Shown: positions 55,893-64,000 of the stretch, piece after piece
Layout: each line of letters begins with the position of its first letter
Position numbering within the stretch: position 1 is the stretch's first letter
NCBI GenBank assembly: GCA_900473415.1
Contig: UCLR01000009.1
Location: 1 to 64,000 of the forward strand
Length of the DNA: 64,000 nt
Reading direction: 5' to 3'
Source of the DNA: Hyphomicrobiales bacterium
Lineage (GTDB): Bacteria; Pseudomonadota; Alphaproteobacteria; Rhizobiales; Beijerinckiaceae
The notes under the pieces: model-generated
Told to the model about the DNA's origin: nothing
What the model saw: only the letters and a program-made list of their open reading frames with translations
Database searches by the model: none
Made by a program: the position numbers and the translations under genes

Positions 55893-57311
55893 ATGGTTTT
55901 CAGTAGCATCGTATTTTTGTTCTACTTTTTGCCGCTCTTTCTGGTCGCGTTTTACGCTTTTGGCCGGAGCAAGTATGTCACATTAATTTTTAGCCTCCTT
56001 TTTTATGCTTGGGGGGAGCCGCTCTATATATTCCTACTGCTATTTTCAGTCGCTCTGAATTACCGGCTCGGCCTGGCGCTCGACGCCCGGCAGGACGCAA
56101 AGCGGCGCAAGACTCTGCTTCTTGTGGGCGTCGCGATAAATCTTGGGTTGCTTATCGTATTTAAGTATACGGGCTTCATTGTCGGGAATATTTCGGGCGC
56201 TTTTGGTATTAATTTGAGCAAATTGCAAGGTTACGTGCCGGCGTTGCCTCTTGGGATTTCGTTCTATACGTTCCATATTCTGTCATATTTGATCGATGTT
56301 TACAGGCGCGACGTTCCTGCGGAGCGCAGTTTGCGGGACCTGACGCTCTACATATCGATGTTCCCCCAGCTCGTCGCCGGACCGATCGTCCGCTACAAAT
56401 TCATTGCGAGCGAGCTGCACCAACCCGTCTTCACGCCTCAGCGGATCGCGGCGGGCATCCGCGTCTTCGTCATCGGTCTCGGCCAGAAGGTTCTGATCGC
56501 AAATACTATCGCCGCTAGCGTCGATGCCATCTTTGCATTGCCGCCTGATCAGCTATCATCGAGTCTCTCTTGGCTTGGGATCTGTTTATATACGTTGCAG
56601 ATCTATTACGATTTCGGCGGATATACGTTAATGGCCATCGGCCTTGCGTTGCTGATCGGGTTTACCTTTCCAATCAACTTTAATTATCCGTATGTGTCCC
56701 TGTCGGTGACGGATTTCTGGCGTCGTTGGCACATGTCGCTTTCGTCCTGGTTCCGGGACTATCTGTACATTCCGTTAGGCGGCAATCGGGGCTCGACACT
56801 TCAGACCTACCGCAACCTCTTCATTGTATTCCTGCTCTGCGGCATCTGGCACGGCGCTTCCTGGAATTTCGTCATTTGGGGCATGATTCACGGAGCCATG
56901 CTGGTGGTCGAGCGAGCCGGCTGGGGCGTGCGACTCGCGCGCCTGCCATTGATACTGCGCTGGAGTTACACCATCCTGGTCGTCATGGTAGCGTGGGTAT
57001 TCTTCAGGGCCGACACGCTGCCTCAAGCCATCGGCTATCTCGCGAGCATGTTGGGCCTTGGCGCTGCCGGCTCGGCCACTCCATCGATCGGCACCTTTCT
57101 CGGAGCCGACGTGTTGCTGGCACTCGCTTTCGCGCTCGCTGCAATGGGGCCCTGGGGACAGGCGACGCTGGACAGGGCGGGGGCGGCATTCGCGAGGATC
57201 TGGCCGCTTGTCGACGGGCTGCGACTCGCGGGGCTCGTGGCGGTTCTGTTTCTCGTGACCCTCAGCCTCGCCGGCGGTGCTTACAATCCTTTCATCTATT
57301 TCCGGTTCTAG
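55893..57311 (+). CDS. MBOAT-family O-acyltransferase (AlgI-like)
   Basis: A 472-residue polytopic membrane enzyme that, with a periplasmic partner, acetylates exported polysaccharides such as alginate. It has MVFSSIVFLFYFLPLFLVAF, then ALPLGISFYTFHILSYLIDV, the MBOAT motif FWRRWHMSLSSWFRDYLYIP and the catalytic His in FLLCGIWHGASWNFVIWG. The first ~450 bases are richer in A and T, with codons such as TTA and ATA, unlike the neighbouring genes. The next gene encodes an AlgJ/AlgX-like protein, its expected partner. Confidence 0.93.
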   Translation: MVFSSIVFLFYFLPLFLVAFYAFGRSKYVTLIFSLLFYAWGEPLYIFLLLFSVALNYRLGLALDARQDAKRRKTLLLVGVAINLGLLIVFKYTGFIVGNISGAFGINLSKLQGYVPALPLGISFYTFHILSYLIDVYRRDVPAERSLRDLTLYISMFPQLVAGPIVRYKFIASELHQPVFTPQRIAAGIRVFVIGLGQKVLIANTIAASVDAIFALPPDQLSSSLSWLGICLYTLQIYYDFGGYTLMAIGLALLIGFTFPINFNYPYVSLSVTDFWRRWHMSLSSWFRDYLYIPLGGNRGSTLQTYRNLFIVFLLCGIWHGASWNFVIWGMIHGAMLVVERAGWGVRLARLPLILRWSYTILVVMVAWVFFRADTLPQAIGYLASMLGLGAAGSATPSIGTFLGADVLLALAFALAAMGPWGQATLDRAGAAFARIWPLVDGLRLAGLVAVLFLVTLSLAGGAYNPFIYFRF

Positions 57312-57321
57312 GGTCTTCCCG

Positions 57322-58488
57322 ATGCGAGACGTGATCGAACGCAGCGTCGCCCTTGCGCAAAGCCGGCCCTGGCGGATCGCCCCCCGTTTCGTCATCGCGC
57401 TCTTTGCGGTGCTGTGCTTGGCGCCTCTCGCGGTGCAGGTGCTGCGGCTCGACCGAGCGATTGGGGGGGAAAAACGGGCGCTCTCCGAGGCGCCTGGCTG
57501 GAAGGACCTTGCGAAGCTGAGCAAACTGTCGCGCCGGCTCGAAGGGTACGTGAACGACCATTTCGGGTTTCGCAGCGAATTGGTCCGCATCAATAGCCTG
57601 GCACGCTATCACTTGGGCATCAGCAGCAATCCGCAGGTGGCGGTAGGTCGGGACGGCTGGCTATTCTACACCCGTGACCGGATTCTCGAGCAGCACACCG
57701 GCATCGACGTGTTCAAGCCTGCGGAGCTGGATGAGTGGGCGCGGCGGATCGAGGCTATCCGCAACTGGCTGGCACGCCGCGATATTCAGCTCGTCATGCT
57801 CTTGGCGCCAGAGAAGAACACAATCTATCCGGAAATGGTGCCCCAGTTTTCAAAGGCGCCGGGGACGGTTACCCGCGCCGACCAGGTCGTCGCGAAGTTG
57901 GCGGGCGGGCCGGTTCCCTTCGTTGATCCGCGTGCGGCTCTGCTCGCCGCGAAGCAGGACCGTTCACAGCTCTATTTCCTGGGCGACACGCATTGGAGCC
58001 ATCGCGCCGCCTTCGTCGGCTATCGGATGCTCATCGACGAGCTGCGCCGGCATTTCCCGGCGCTGACAGCGGCCAGGCTGGAGGATTTCAACGTCGCGGA
58101 GACGACGGTCGTTTCCGACCTCGCTTATCTTCTCGGCCTCCAGGCTGACATTGTGGTGCGCGGAGAGGTGATGACCCGAAGGGACCCGCCGCTGCGAGAG
58201 CCCGAGGTGCGAGCGCCGAGCACCAATTCCGCCTGGGGCTGGCCAATCAAATTCTACAAGACGGAGCAGGCCGACAAGCCGCGCGCGCTCGTTTTTGGCG
58301 ATTCGTTCACGGACTACATCCTCGGTCCGACCTTCCTTTATTCGACATTCCGCGATCCGGTGTTCACCCATCACAATACGATCACGCTCAACTACCAGTT
58401 GGTCGAAGAAGTGAAGCCGGATGTCGTGGTCATCGTCGTCGCCGAGCGCTATTTGCACATCATGCCGGGTCTGCCCCCGGCGCAGTAG
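57322..58488 (+). CDS. AlgJ/AlgX-like SGNH acetyltransferase partner
   Basis: A 388-residue protein with one N-terminal membrane segment (PRFVIALFAVLCLAPLAVQV) and a periplasmic SGNH-type domain. Motif LYFLGDTHWSHRAAFVGYRM gives the catalytic Asp and His; RALVFGDSFTDYILGPTF gives the Ser-containing GDS block. The preceding WLFYTRDRILEQHTGIDVFK is also typical of AlgJ. Together with the MBOAT protein 10 bases upstream, it should transfer acetyl groups to a polysaccharide as it leaves the cell. ATG 57322 is used; the frame is open to 57277. Confidence 0.87.
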   Translation: MRDVIERSVALAQSRPWRIAPRFVIALFAVLCLAPLAVQVLRLDRAIGGEKRALSEAPGWKDLAKLSKLSRRLEGYVNDHFGFRSELVRINSLARYHLGISSNPQVAVGRDGWLFYTRDRILEQHTGIDVFKPAELDEWARRIEAIRNWLARRDIQLVMLLAPEKNTIYPEMVPQFSKAPGTVTRADQVVAKLAGGPVPFVDPRAALLAAKQDRSQLYFLGDTHWSHRAAFVGYRMLIDELRRHFPALTAARLEDFNVAETTVVSDLAYLLGLQADIVVRGEVMTRRDPPLREPEVRAPSTNSAWGWPIKFYKTEQADKPRALVFGDSFTDYILGPTFLYSTFRDPVFTHHNTITLNYQLVEEVKPDVVVIVVAERYLHIMPGLPPAQ

Positions 58489-58725
58489 GCCCGACGGCCA
58501 GAGCAGTTTCGCTGATTGCTGAGAGACGCGCGCGAAGCCCGTCCGACGAGGGGCTGCGGCCAGGCCGAAGTGGTGCCTTCAAACGCGGCAAGGCGGCCTT
58601 CAAGGCCAACCCTCTTCTGCCGCGCTGGCGGCGGCTGATCCCGACAATAGGCTGCTTCGAGCCGGCCGAACGGGCAGGCGACTTCCAGAACCCCGGTGTC
58701 TGGTCCGGAATTCGTCCGGGGCGAT

Positions 58726-60456
58726 CTAGAACAACCGTTCCAGGCACTGGCGCCAAGCTTGAGCTTGAACTGGCAGGCTGAATTCGTTCTCGACGCGAAG
58801 GGCGCCTTTCCGGCCCAGGGCCCGGGCCTTCTCAGGATCCGCCAGAAGGCTGTCTAAGGCCGCGATAACGGCGTCGGCGCTCAATTCGTCGACCAAGATC
58901 GCGGTTTCGCCGTCTGTGGCTGCTTCGGCGACCCCGCCTGCCCGGAATGCGACGACCGGGAGGCCGGCTGCGGCCGCCTCCAGTAGTGTTTGGCCGAAGG
59001 CCTCCTCGATAGCGGTGCCCACGAAGATGTCCGCGGCGCTGTAGATCAGCGCCATCATGCGTTCGTCGGTTACCATGCCGAACGCCTTGGTGCACGGTAG
59101 GGCTTCGGATCCGTGCCCAAACACGAGAACGCCGACATCCGGACGCTGCTGGAGCTGCGTCAGAAGCGACATGAAGATCGGACCGCCCTTGCGCTCCTCC
59201 TTGACGTTCACGGAGCCGAGCAGCACGAGGGGACGTTCATCGTCAATGCCGAGGATCCGCCGCGCAACGCTCCGGTCGATTCGAGCGAATTGCTGACGAT
59301 CGAGCCCCAGATACACCGTCTCGATGACCGCCTCGGCGCCAAAGCGGGAACGGGCAACCTGCGCTGTCCAGTGGCTGTTGGCGATCAAAGGGATCGGATT
59401 GGCCCCGGCAAAAACCTGAGCACGCCTCTTCCAGGCCGCGTTGATCTGGTTGCGAGGAAGTGGCGGATACTGCTCGGCAGTAGGGCAGGCCTCGTCGCAT
59501 CCCTCCTCGAGATATTTCCGGCATGGCCCGGGATAAGCGCAGCGACCGGTCGCCCAATGCAGGTCGTGCATATAGGCCGCGACCGCAAATCCGGCGTCAC
59601 GCAAAGCCGTCAGAACTTCGATCGGCCAACCGGCTCCGTGAATATTTCCAACCAGAACGAAGTCGGGGTTAGCCTCCAAGACCGCGGAGAGAACGCGCCG
59701 GGTGATTTCCTGCGAGGAGAGTTTGAAGCCGTGATGCACGTCCGGCAGCGAACGTGTCCCTATCCACGTACCCGGCGGCTGCACCTTGGCGACAGCCGGG
59801 TACCCGCCACCGGTTCCGGCGTTCCAACTCAACAGTGCGACCTCCCACCCGGCCGTCAGGAACGACTGCGCCTGCCGTCTGGTCGCCACACCCGCCCCGT
59901 ACTGAAAGCCGACATCGTTGAGGAGCAGAACCCGTACACGGCCTCCGCCGCGAAGCTTGTCAAGAAGCTGGTGGCGCCGGGATTCCGCTCCTGTAAGGCT
60001 GCCAAGGACAAGAACCTCGGCAGCGCCTGAAGCCTCGATGCCGTCAGGAATCTCCGATCGGTTCTGATAGACGAGAAGCTCGGGCGGACCGTCTTTCGGC
60101 AGCCGCCCGATATCAAGATGTTCGACCCCTCCGGCAAAGAGCATGATCGCCGCCTGAACGGTTTCGGCGTGTGCGCCGAACCAGCTCGCCGAACGCACCC
60201 CTTCACCTGCGCGATACAGCTTCTCGAGCTCTTCGTCAGTAAGGTGGCCCGGCAAAGCCCTCGCCTGTGCGAACGCCTCCGGCAGAGGGCGTCGACCGGG
60301 TCGGAGGGACGCCAAAGTGCCGTCAGCGTCAAACTCCAGCCGCGGCCGCCGGCCAAGTCCAACGCGATGACGGATACCATGAATCCAGAGGGCCAGCTTG
60401 AACGTGCGCCGTTCGCCGAGAGTGGCCAGCAGGAGCCGGACGATGCGCTTCTTCAT
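58726..60456 (-). CDS. Family 4 glycosyltransferase with N-terminal extension
   Basis: A 576-residue soluble glycosyltransferase. Residues 1-190 carry a basic N-terminus and a small domain of unknown role (LVLGSLTGAESRRHQLLDKL). The GT-B part begins near VLLLNDVGFQYGAGVATRRQ. A cysteine-rich segment TGRCAYPGPCRKYLEEGC ... CPTAEQYPPL follows, as in WcaC-like enzymes, then VLLGSVNVKEERKGGPIFMS and the E-x7-E region AIEEAFGQTLLEAAAAGLPV. Its ATG overlaps the upstream membrane-protein stop by ATGA. The sugar is not predictable. Confidence 0.85.
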   Translation of the reverse strand: MKKRIVRLLLATLGERRTFKLALWIHGIRHRVGLGRRPRLEFDADGTLASLRPGRRPLPEAFAQARALPGHLTDEELEKLYRAGEGVRSASWFGAHAETVQAAIMLFAGGVEHLDIGRLPKDGPPELLVYQNRSEIPDGIEASGAAEVLVLGSLTGAESRRHQLLDKLRGGGRVRVLLLNDVGFQYGAGVATRRQAQSFLTAGWEVALLSWNAGTGGGYPAVAKVQPPGTWIGTRSLPDVHHGFKLSSQEITRRVLSAVLEANPDFVLVGNIHGAGWPIEVLTALRDAGFAVAAYMHDLHWATGRCAYPGPCRKYLEEGCDEACPTAEQYPPLPRNQINAAWKRRAQVFAGANPIPLIANSHWTAQVARSRFGAEAVIETVYLGLDRQQFARIDRSVARRILGIDDERPLVLLGSVNVKEERKGGPIFMSLLTQLQQRPDVGVLVFGHGSEALPCTKAFGMVTDERMMALIYSAADIFVGTAIEEAFGQTLLEAAAAGLPVVAFRAGGVAEAATDGETAILVDELSADAVIAALDSLLADPEKARALGRKGALRVENEFSLPVQAQAWRQCLERLF

Positions 60457-62873
60457 GAGTTGGGTTCGGCCGGTTTCACGCTTCGCAGTTTGACTTTGAT
60501 AGTATCGATATGGCCGCCTGCTTTATTGTTGCGGACCATGATGGTCAGGATACCGTTGTCTGCGTCCAATCCCATAGTGGAAAATTTCGCCCGAGGCGTG
60601 GGGCCCCATTCCGTCTGATCCACGATGTTTCCGCCGATCGTGAGCGCGCTTCGGAACGCCAAGTCGTCGTCCCGTCCCAGCCCCAGGACCACTGGCTGCA
60701 ACTCGAGCACTGGCTTTGGATCATGCCCAAAATTGCTCACCTCGTTGAAAGTGAAGACGACATATCCGGTACTGTCGGGGTGTCGTACCTCGACGCCGTT
60801 GCCCGCCGCGAAGACGGATTCCCGCCCGAAAAAGAAGTTGATCTCACCGATCTTCGTCAGGCCGGGCGTCGATTTCCGTGAAACGCGTAGGGCGGCATGC
60901 CCGAAGGCAGGAGCCTGCCTGATCGAGTAGATATGCAGCGTCGGATCATTCTGCTGCGGCATGCGAATATCACGGCTGAACGCTAGGGCACGCGCATCGT
61001 TCTCGGCATCGGTGCGGGCATCCCGCTCGGCCAGGGTTTCGCGGTAGATAGTCGGAATGGACAGGAGCTTCTGCGGAATCTGGGGATTGAAGGCCATGAA
61101 GACCCAGTTTGGCTGACCCCAATCGAGTGTGTGGTGAGTGATGCCACCTTTCGCCAGGGCCAACTCGTCCGTGACGGATTGCTCCACCATGAAGGCGACC
61201 GATCGGGGCAGCGGCCCCTTTCCGACGAAGATGGCCGAGACCGAACGGGACGTGTTGAGCGTCAGGACCGAGACGGCGAGCATGACGTGCGTGGCCAGAA
61301 TCATCCAGATGGCCCCCCAGCGCGCGCGCGACCAGAAGACGGACTTTATTGGGGCAAGGGCGAACGCCCAGGCGGGAGCGGAGACGATGGCTGCATAGGC
61401 GACATAGACAGGGATGCCCTCGATATACTTCGTCGAGGCCGCCCAGCCGACGAACCAGGCCGGAAGGGACAAGGCGATCCACAGGGCCCATGGCGACGCC
61501 AGGCGCCTGTGGAGAGCGAGCCAGGCCGCCGCGATCAGCGCGGCCAGCCAGCTGAAGCCGATCATCACGGTCTGTTCATTGAGCAGAAACGCGGTGTCGC
61601 TGACGATGCCCGTGAAACGATATCCGACGGAGGTGAAGGCGGGGCCATTGCTGACCCACCCCATCATGGGCTGAAACAACGCGTTGAATGCGGCGTAGAG
61701 AGGCGCGCGTGCTCTCCCATAGCCGGCATTCGGCAGAATATCCGGAAAGGGCGACAGAGCGATCTGCAGCGCATAGACGACGATCGTTTGGGCGCTGACC
61801 GCGAGGTTGAGCGGAGCGTTCAGCACCAGCCGCGCGAAGTCTAGCTCGGTGATCTGCCCGGTTGCCCGCAGGTTGTAGACGATGAAGCTCAGCCCAAGGA
61901 CGACCGCCAGAAGCGCGCAAGCCAGGACGGTTGCCACTCCGCGGCGGTTCCAGAGCCCGCGGAGGAGTTGCAGGCATCGGCGCCACGAGAACAGCGCTGC
62001 CAGGAGCAGAACCAGGATGTAGGGCCAGTAGAAAAAGACATGGAGCTTGGTTCCGACACTCAAGCAGACTCCTGCGCTGCCGAGCAGGAGGTCGAGCGGT
62101 CTGCCGCCGCGGCTCCAGCGGTGCAGAAAGAGCAGTCCCGCGAGCAAGCTCGCCGCCGCCAGTATCTCGTCGTTCGTTGAAAGAGCCTGGATCAGCACGT
62201 TGGGGGTCAAGGCGACCGCCCAGCCGGCCGCGACCGCCCAGCCGCGCACGGCTCCGAGGTCTCGGGCGAAGGCGTAGGTGATCAGTGGAATCGTGCACCA
62301 TGCCAGCAGCGTTGGCAGATTGAACCATAAGGCGCCGAAACGGTAGAGCACCAAAGGTATATAGAGAGTGGTTCCGTTGGTCGGGTAGTAGATCACGCGC
62401 GGGTCTGACCCATACGCAAAATGAGCAAATGATCCCTGCGTGAGATACCAGTATATGCGCGGGAATCGGTAGACGATCGTATCCGGATTGCTCGCGAGAT
62501 GCGTGCCCGCGATCAGCAAATTGCAGGCCAGGACGATTGCGCCGCTGGCGAGAAGAATCGGTATCACGCGATTCTCGTATCGCATCGGGGCAAATTTGCT
62601 CGGAAGCCCTTCGCCGAAACTTTCAGGGCTAGGTTGCAGCCACCTCAGCAGTGGGACTGCGCAGGCGGCGAGGCCCAGCGAGAGCGCAGCGAACGCCCAA
62701 GGGTTTCCAAGCCACAGAAACAACGAAAGCAACTGGCTGGTGAGAACCAGATTGCTCCACAGCAGGATCATTCCTGCGGTGATCGATGTCGGCCAGGATA
62801 GACGCAACGGGCGCACAGCGACAAACGTAACCGAGCACAAGGCCAGGACGTAAACTAAACCGACGATTCTCAA
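60453..62873 (-). CDS. Large GT-C-like membrane glycosyltransferase (PMT/ArnT-like)
   Basis: An 806-residue protein with about eleven to thirteen hydrophobic segments in its first ~550 residues and a soluble beta-rich C-terminal domain of about 230 residues. The layout, with DTIVYRFPRIYWYLTQGSFA in the first loop, resembles GT-C lipid-linked sugar transferases such as the PMT/ArnT group. I could not place it in a named subfamily. The start is taken as TTG 62873 (MRIVGLVYVLALCSVTFVAV). The longer frame to 63089 would run into the neighbouring glycosyltransferase gene. It overlaps the family 4 gene by ATGA. Confidence 0.7.
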   Translation of the reverse strand: MRIVGLVYVLALCSVTFVAVRPLRLSWPTSITAGMILLWSNLVLTSQLLSLFLWLGNPWAFAALSLGLAACAVPLLRWLQPSPESFGEGLPSKFAPMRYENRVIPILLASGAIVLACNLLIAGTHLASNPDTIVYRFPRIYWYLTQGSFAHFAYGSDPRVIYYPTNGTTLYIPLVLYRFGALWFNLPTLLAWCTIPLITYAFARDLGAVRGWAVAAGWAVALTPNVLIQALSTNDEILAAASLLAGLLFLHRWSRGGRPLDLLLGSAGVCLSVGTKLHVFFYWPYILVLLLAALFSWRRCLQLLRGLWNRRGVATVLACALLAVVLGLSFIVYNLRATGQITELDFARLVLNAPLNLAVSAQTIVVYALQIALSPFPDILPNAGYGRARAPLYAAFNALFQPMMGWVSNGPAFTSVGYRFTGIVSDTAFLLNEQTVMIGFSWLAALIAAAWLALHRRLASPWALWIALSLPAWFVGWAASTKYIEGIPVYVAYAAIVSAPAWAFALAPIKSVFWSRARWGAIWMILATHVMLAVSVLTLNTSRSVSAIFVGKGPLPRSVAFMVEQSVTDELALAKGGITHHTLDWGQPNWVFMAFNPQIPQKLLSIPTIYRETLAERDARTDAENDARALAFSRDIRMPQQNDPTLHIYSIRQAPAFGHAALRVSRKSTPGLTKIGEINFFFGRESVFAAGNGVEVRHPDSTGYVVFTFNEVSNFGHDPKPVLELQPVVLGLGRDDDLAFRSALTIGGNIVDQTEWGPTPRAKFSTMGLDADNGILTIMVRNNKAGGHIDTIKVKLRSVKPAEPNS

Positions 62874-62908
62874 CGCACAGTCACCCGCGTGTGGAAGGGA
62901 TGTCGAGC

Positions 62909-64000
62909 TTACGCATCGACGGGCCGTTTCCAATGCACGCCATCGGCGTACTCGGCAAGGAGACGCTTGGCTTCTGGAACGAAGGGCGTTTCGCCGAATG
63001 TTGTTTTCTGCAATTCGTGGATTCGACTCGCGGCGAGATAGTCCGGGACATGGAAGATTGTCGCGCCGGCCGCTGCCATCCGCACCCACAGATCGTAGTC
63101 GAGGACATAGTAGAGGTCGAGCCGGAGCGCTCCACCACTGCGGAGCCAGATGTCCCGCGTGAAGAAGACCTCGGGTTGGAAGAAAAAGCAGCCCATCAGC
63201 CAGCGCCCCTCGAAATCGAGAAGCTCGTGCAGGGGCAGAGGGACTGCCTTGCCGAGAGGCAGATGCGTGTGATGAGACACCACGACGTCTGTTCCGTTCG
63301 CCGCGACCTGCCGGCAGCCGCCGACGACCATGTCGACCTTTTGCCGCCGGAAGGCCTGGGCCACGCGAAACAGAGCGCCCGGCAGGAGCAGGTCGTCGCT
63401 GTTCAACCAGCTTACGATCTCGCCGGTTGCCCTGTCGAAGCCCTTGTTCAGGCCGTCCGACTGACCCCGGTCCTTTTCGATGACCAGCACATCGAACTTG
63501 CCACGATAGCGCTCGAGAATCTCGACGCTTCCGTCCGTCGACCCGCCATCGATCATGATCAGTTCGAGATTGGGATAGCCCTGATCGAGAATCGAGCGAA
63601 TGCCTTCCTCAAGATATGCCGCCTGATTGAAGCTCACCATCACCATCGAGATCTTCGGCCAGCCACCGTCGGGAGCAACTGATCGAGACGGATCGAGGTC
63701 CTGCCAAGCCGGCGCTACGGTCTCGAAATAGGCCAGCTTTCTATCCACCCAGCTCGGCGCGCCGAGTTCTGCAGGCAGACCAGCCTCGTCGTCGGCAAGC
63801 GTCAGAAGGAGATGCTGGTCCGGTCGAATGCGGCCGCGCAGGATCTCTAAAGACGCCTTGTCCGCGACCCAGGTCGCAACGGACTGACGCAGGCGCGGCT
63901 CATCGACTGCGAGCCAACCGGCGAGGCTGGCCGGGTCCGGCTTTGCGAGCGGAGCATTGTCGTCGGGCCGGCCATTGCCGGGCGCCAGAACAAGCGTGTC
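62909..64000 (-). CDS. Family 2 glycosyltransferase, 5' end beyond window
   Basis: The frame is open from the stop at 62909 to the right edge, giving 363 residues of a longer protein. The GTG at 63748 is only an internal codon; upstream sequence still reads as protein (HLLLTLADDEAGLPAELGAP). The GT2 domain has ISMVMVSFNQAAYLEEGIRS, LELIMIDGGSTDGSVEILER and the DxD-type SWLNSDDLLLPGAL. The C-terminal part DYDLWVRMAAAGATIFHVPD is typical of family 2. About 118 residues of other sequence precede the GT2 domain in the window, so the full protein may have several domains. It lies 35 bases upstream of the membrane glycosyltransferase. Confidence 0.88.
   Translation of the reverse strand, partial: DTLVLAPGNGRPDDNAPLAKPDPASLAGWLAVDEPRLRQSVATWVADKASLEILRGRIRPDQHLLLTLADDEAGLPAELGAPSWVDRKLAYFETVAPAWQDLDPSRSVAPDGGWPKISMVMVSFNQAAYLEEGIRSILDQGYPNLELIMIDGGSTDGSVEILERYRGKFDVLVIEKDRGQSDGLNKGFDRATGEIVSWLNSDDLLLPGALFRVAQAFRRQKVDMVVGGCRQVAANGTDVVVSHHTHLPLGKAVPLPLHELLDFEGRWLMGCFFFQPEVFFTRDIWLRSGGALRLDLYYVLDYDLWVRMAAAGATIFHVPDYLAASRIHELQKTTFGETPFVPEAKRLLAEYADGVHWKRPVDA

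Overview
The window is a dense, GC-rich bacterial chromosome segment of about 53 protein genes and one tRNA. The gene content points to an alphaproteobacterium of the order Hyphomicrobiales. Evidence is the run hslVU, tsaB-rimI, plsC, miaB-phoH-ybeY-corC-lnt, XRE regulator, metK-trmB, rimP-nusA-ylxR-infB-rbfA-truB; an ALAS-type hemA; the cell-cycle regulator GcrA; and an Aap amino-acid transporter. A genus such as Bosea is a guess from gene order and composition and was not tested.

Layout. 1-853: 5' part of a chemoreceptor running off the left edge. 1182-8329: HslVU protease, MurJ flippase, TrpS, a UspA protein, Nfu Fe-S carrier, TsaB and RimI. 8388-15278: acyltransferase, MiaB, then the tightly overlapping phoH-ybeY-corC-lnt operon. 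15447-18134: small XRE regulator, metK, trmB. 18109-19197: a DUF2336 gene on the other strand. 19444-26774: the rimP-nusA-ylxR-infB-rbfA-truB operon behind a leader that carries a strong intrinsic terminator. 26912-30983 (minus strand): hemA, an M20 amidohydrolase, an IalB-like secreted protein and an SDR dehydrogenase.

31389-40350 is an exopolysaccharide region: WecG-type glycosyltransferase, DUF6492 protein, Wzx-type flippase, Tat-exported GH10 glycosidase, a Wzz/BY-kinase-like protein that has lost its Walker A lysine, and two further glycosyltransferases. It is followed by a DMT transporter and aapJQM without aapP. 45165-53316 holds gcrA (with a dense GANTC cluster upstream), argD-argF-hslO, a MaoC-like protein, argE-apaG and a double-length Dcd.

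A tRNA-Gly(CCC) at 53673 separates this conserved part from a second, more variable polysaccharide region (53799-64000): two methyltransferases, an AlgI-like MBOAT acyltransferase with an AlgJ/AlgX-like partner, a large membrane glycosyltransferase and two soluble ones, the last running off the right edge. No Wzy polymerase or Wza exporter was recognised in either region.

A family of about 100-bp imperfect palindromes with GTCATCCCGG-type ends lies in several intergenic gaps (9213, 17311, 26796, 42770, plus a divergent form at 25271). I saw no insertion sequence, transposase, integrase, CRISPR array or phage gene. Start codons were adjusted where protein alignment from memory, ribosome binding sites or neighbouring stops argued for it. 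Family assignments rest on recognised motifs, not on searches.
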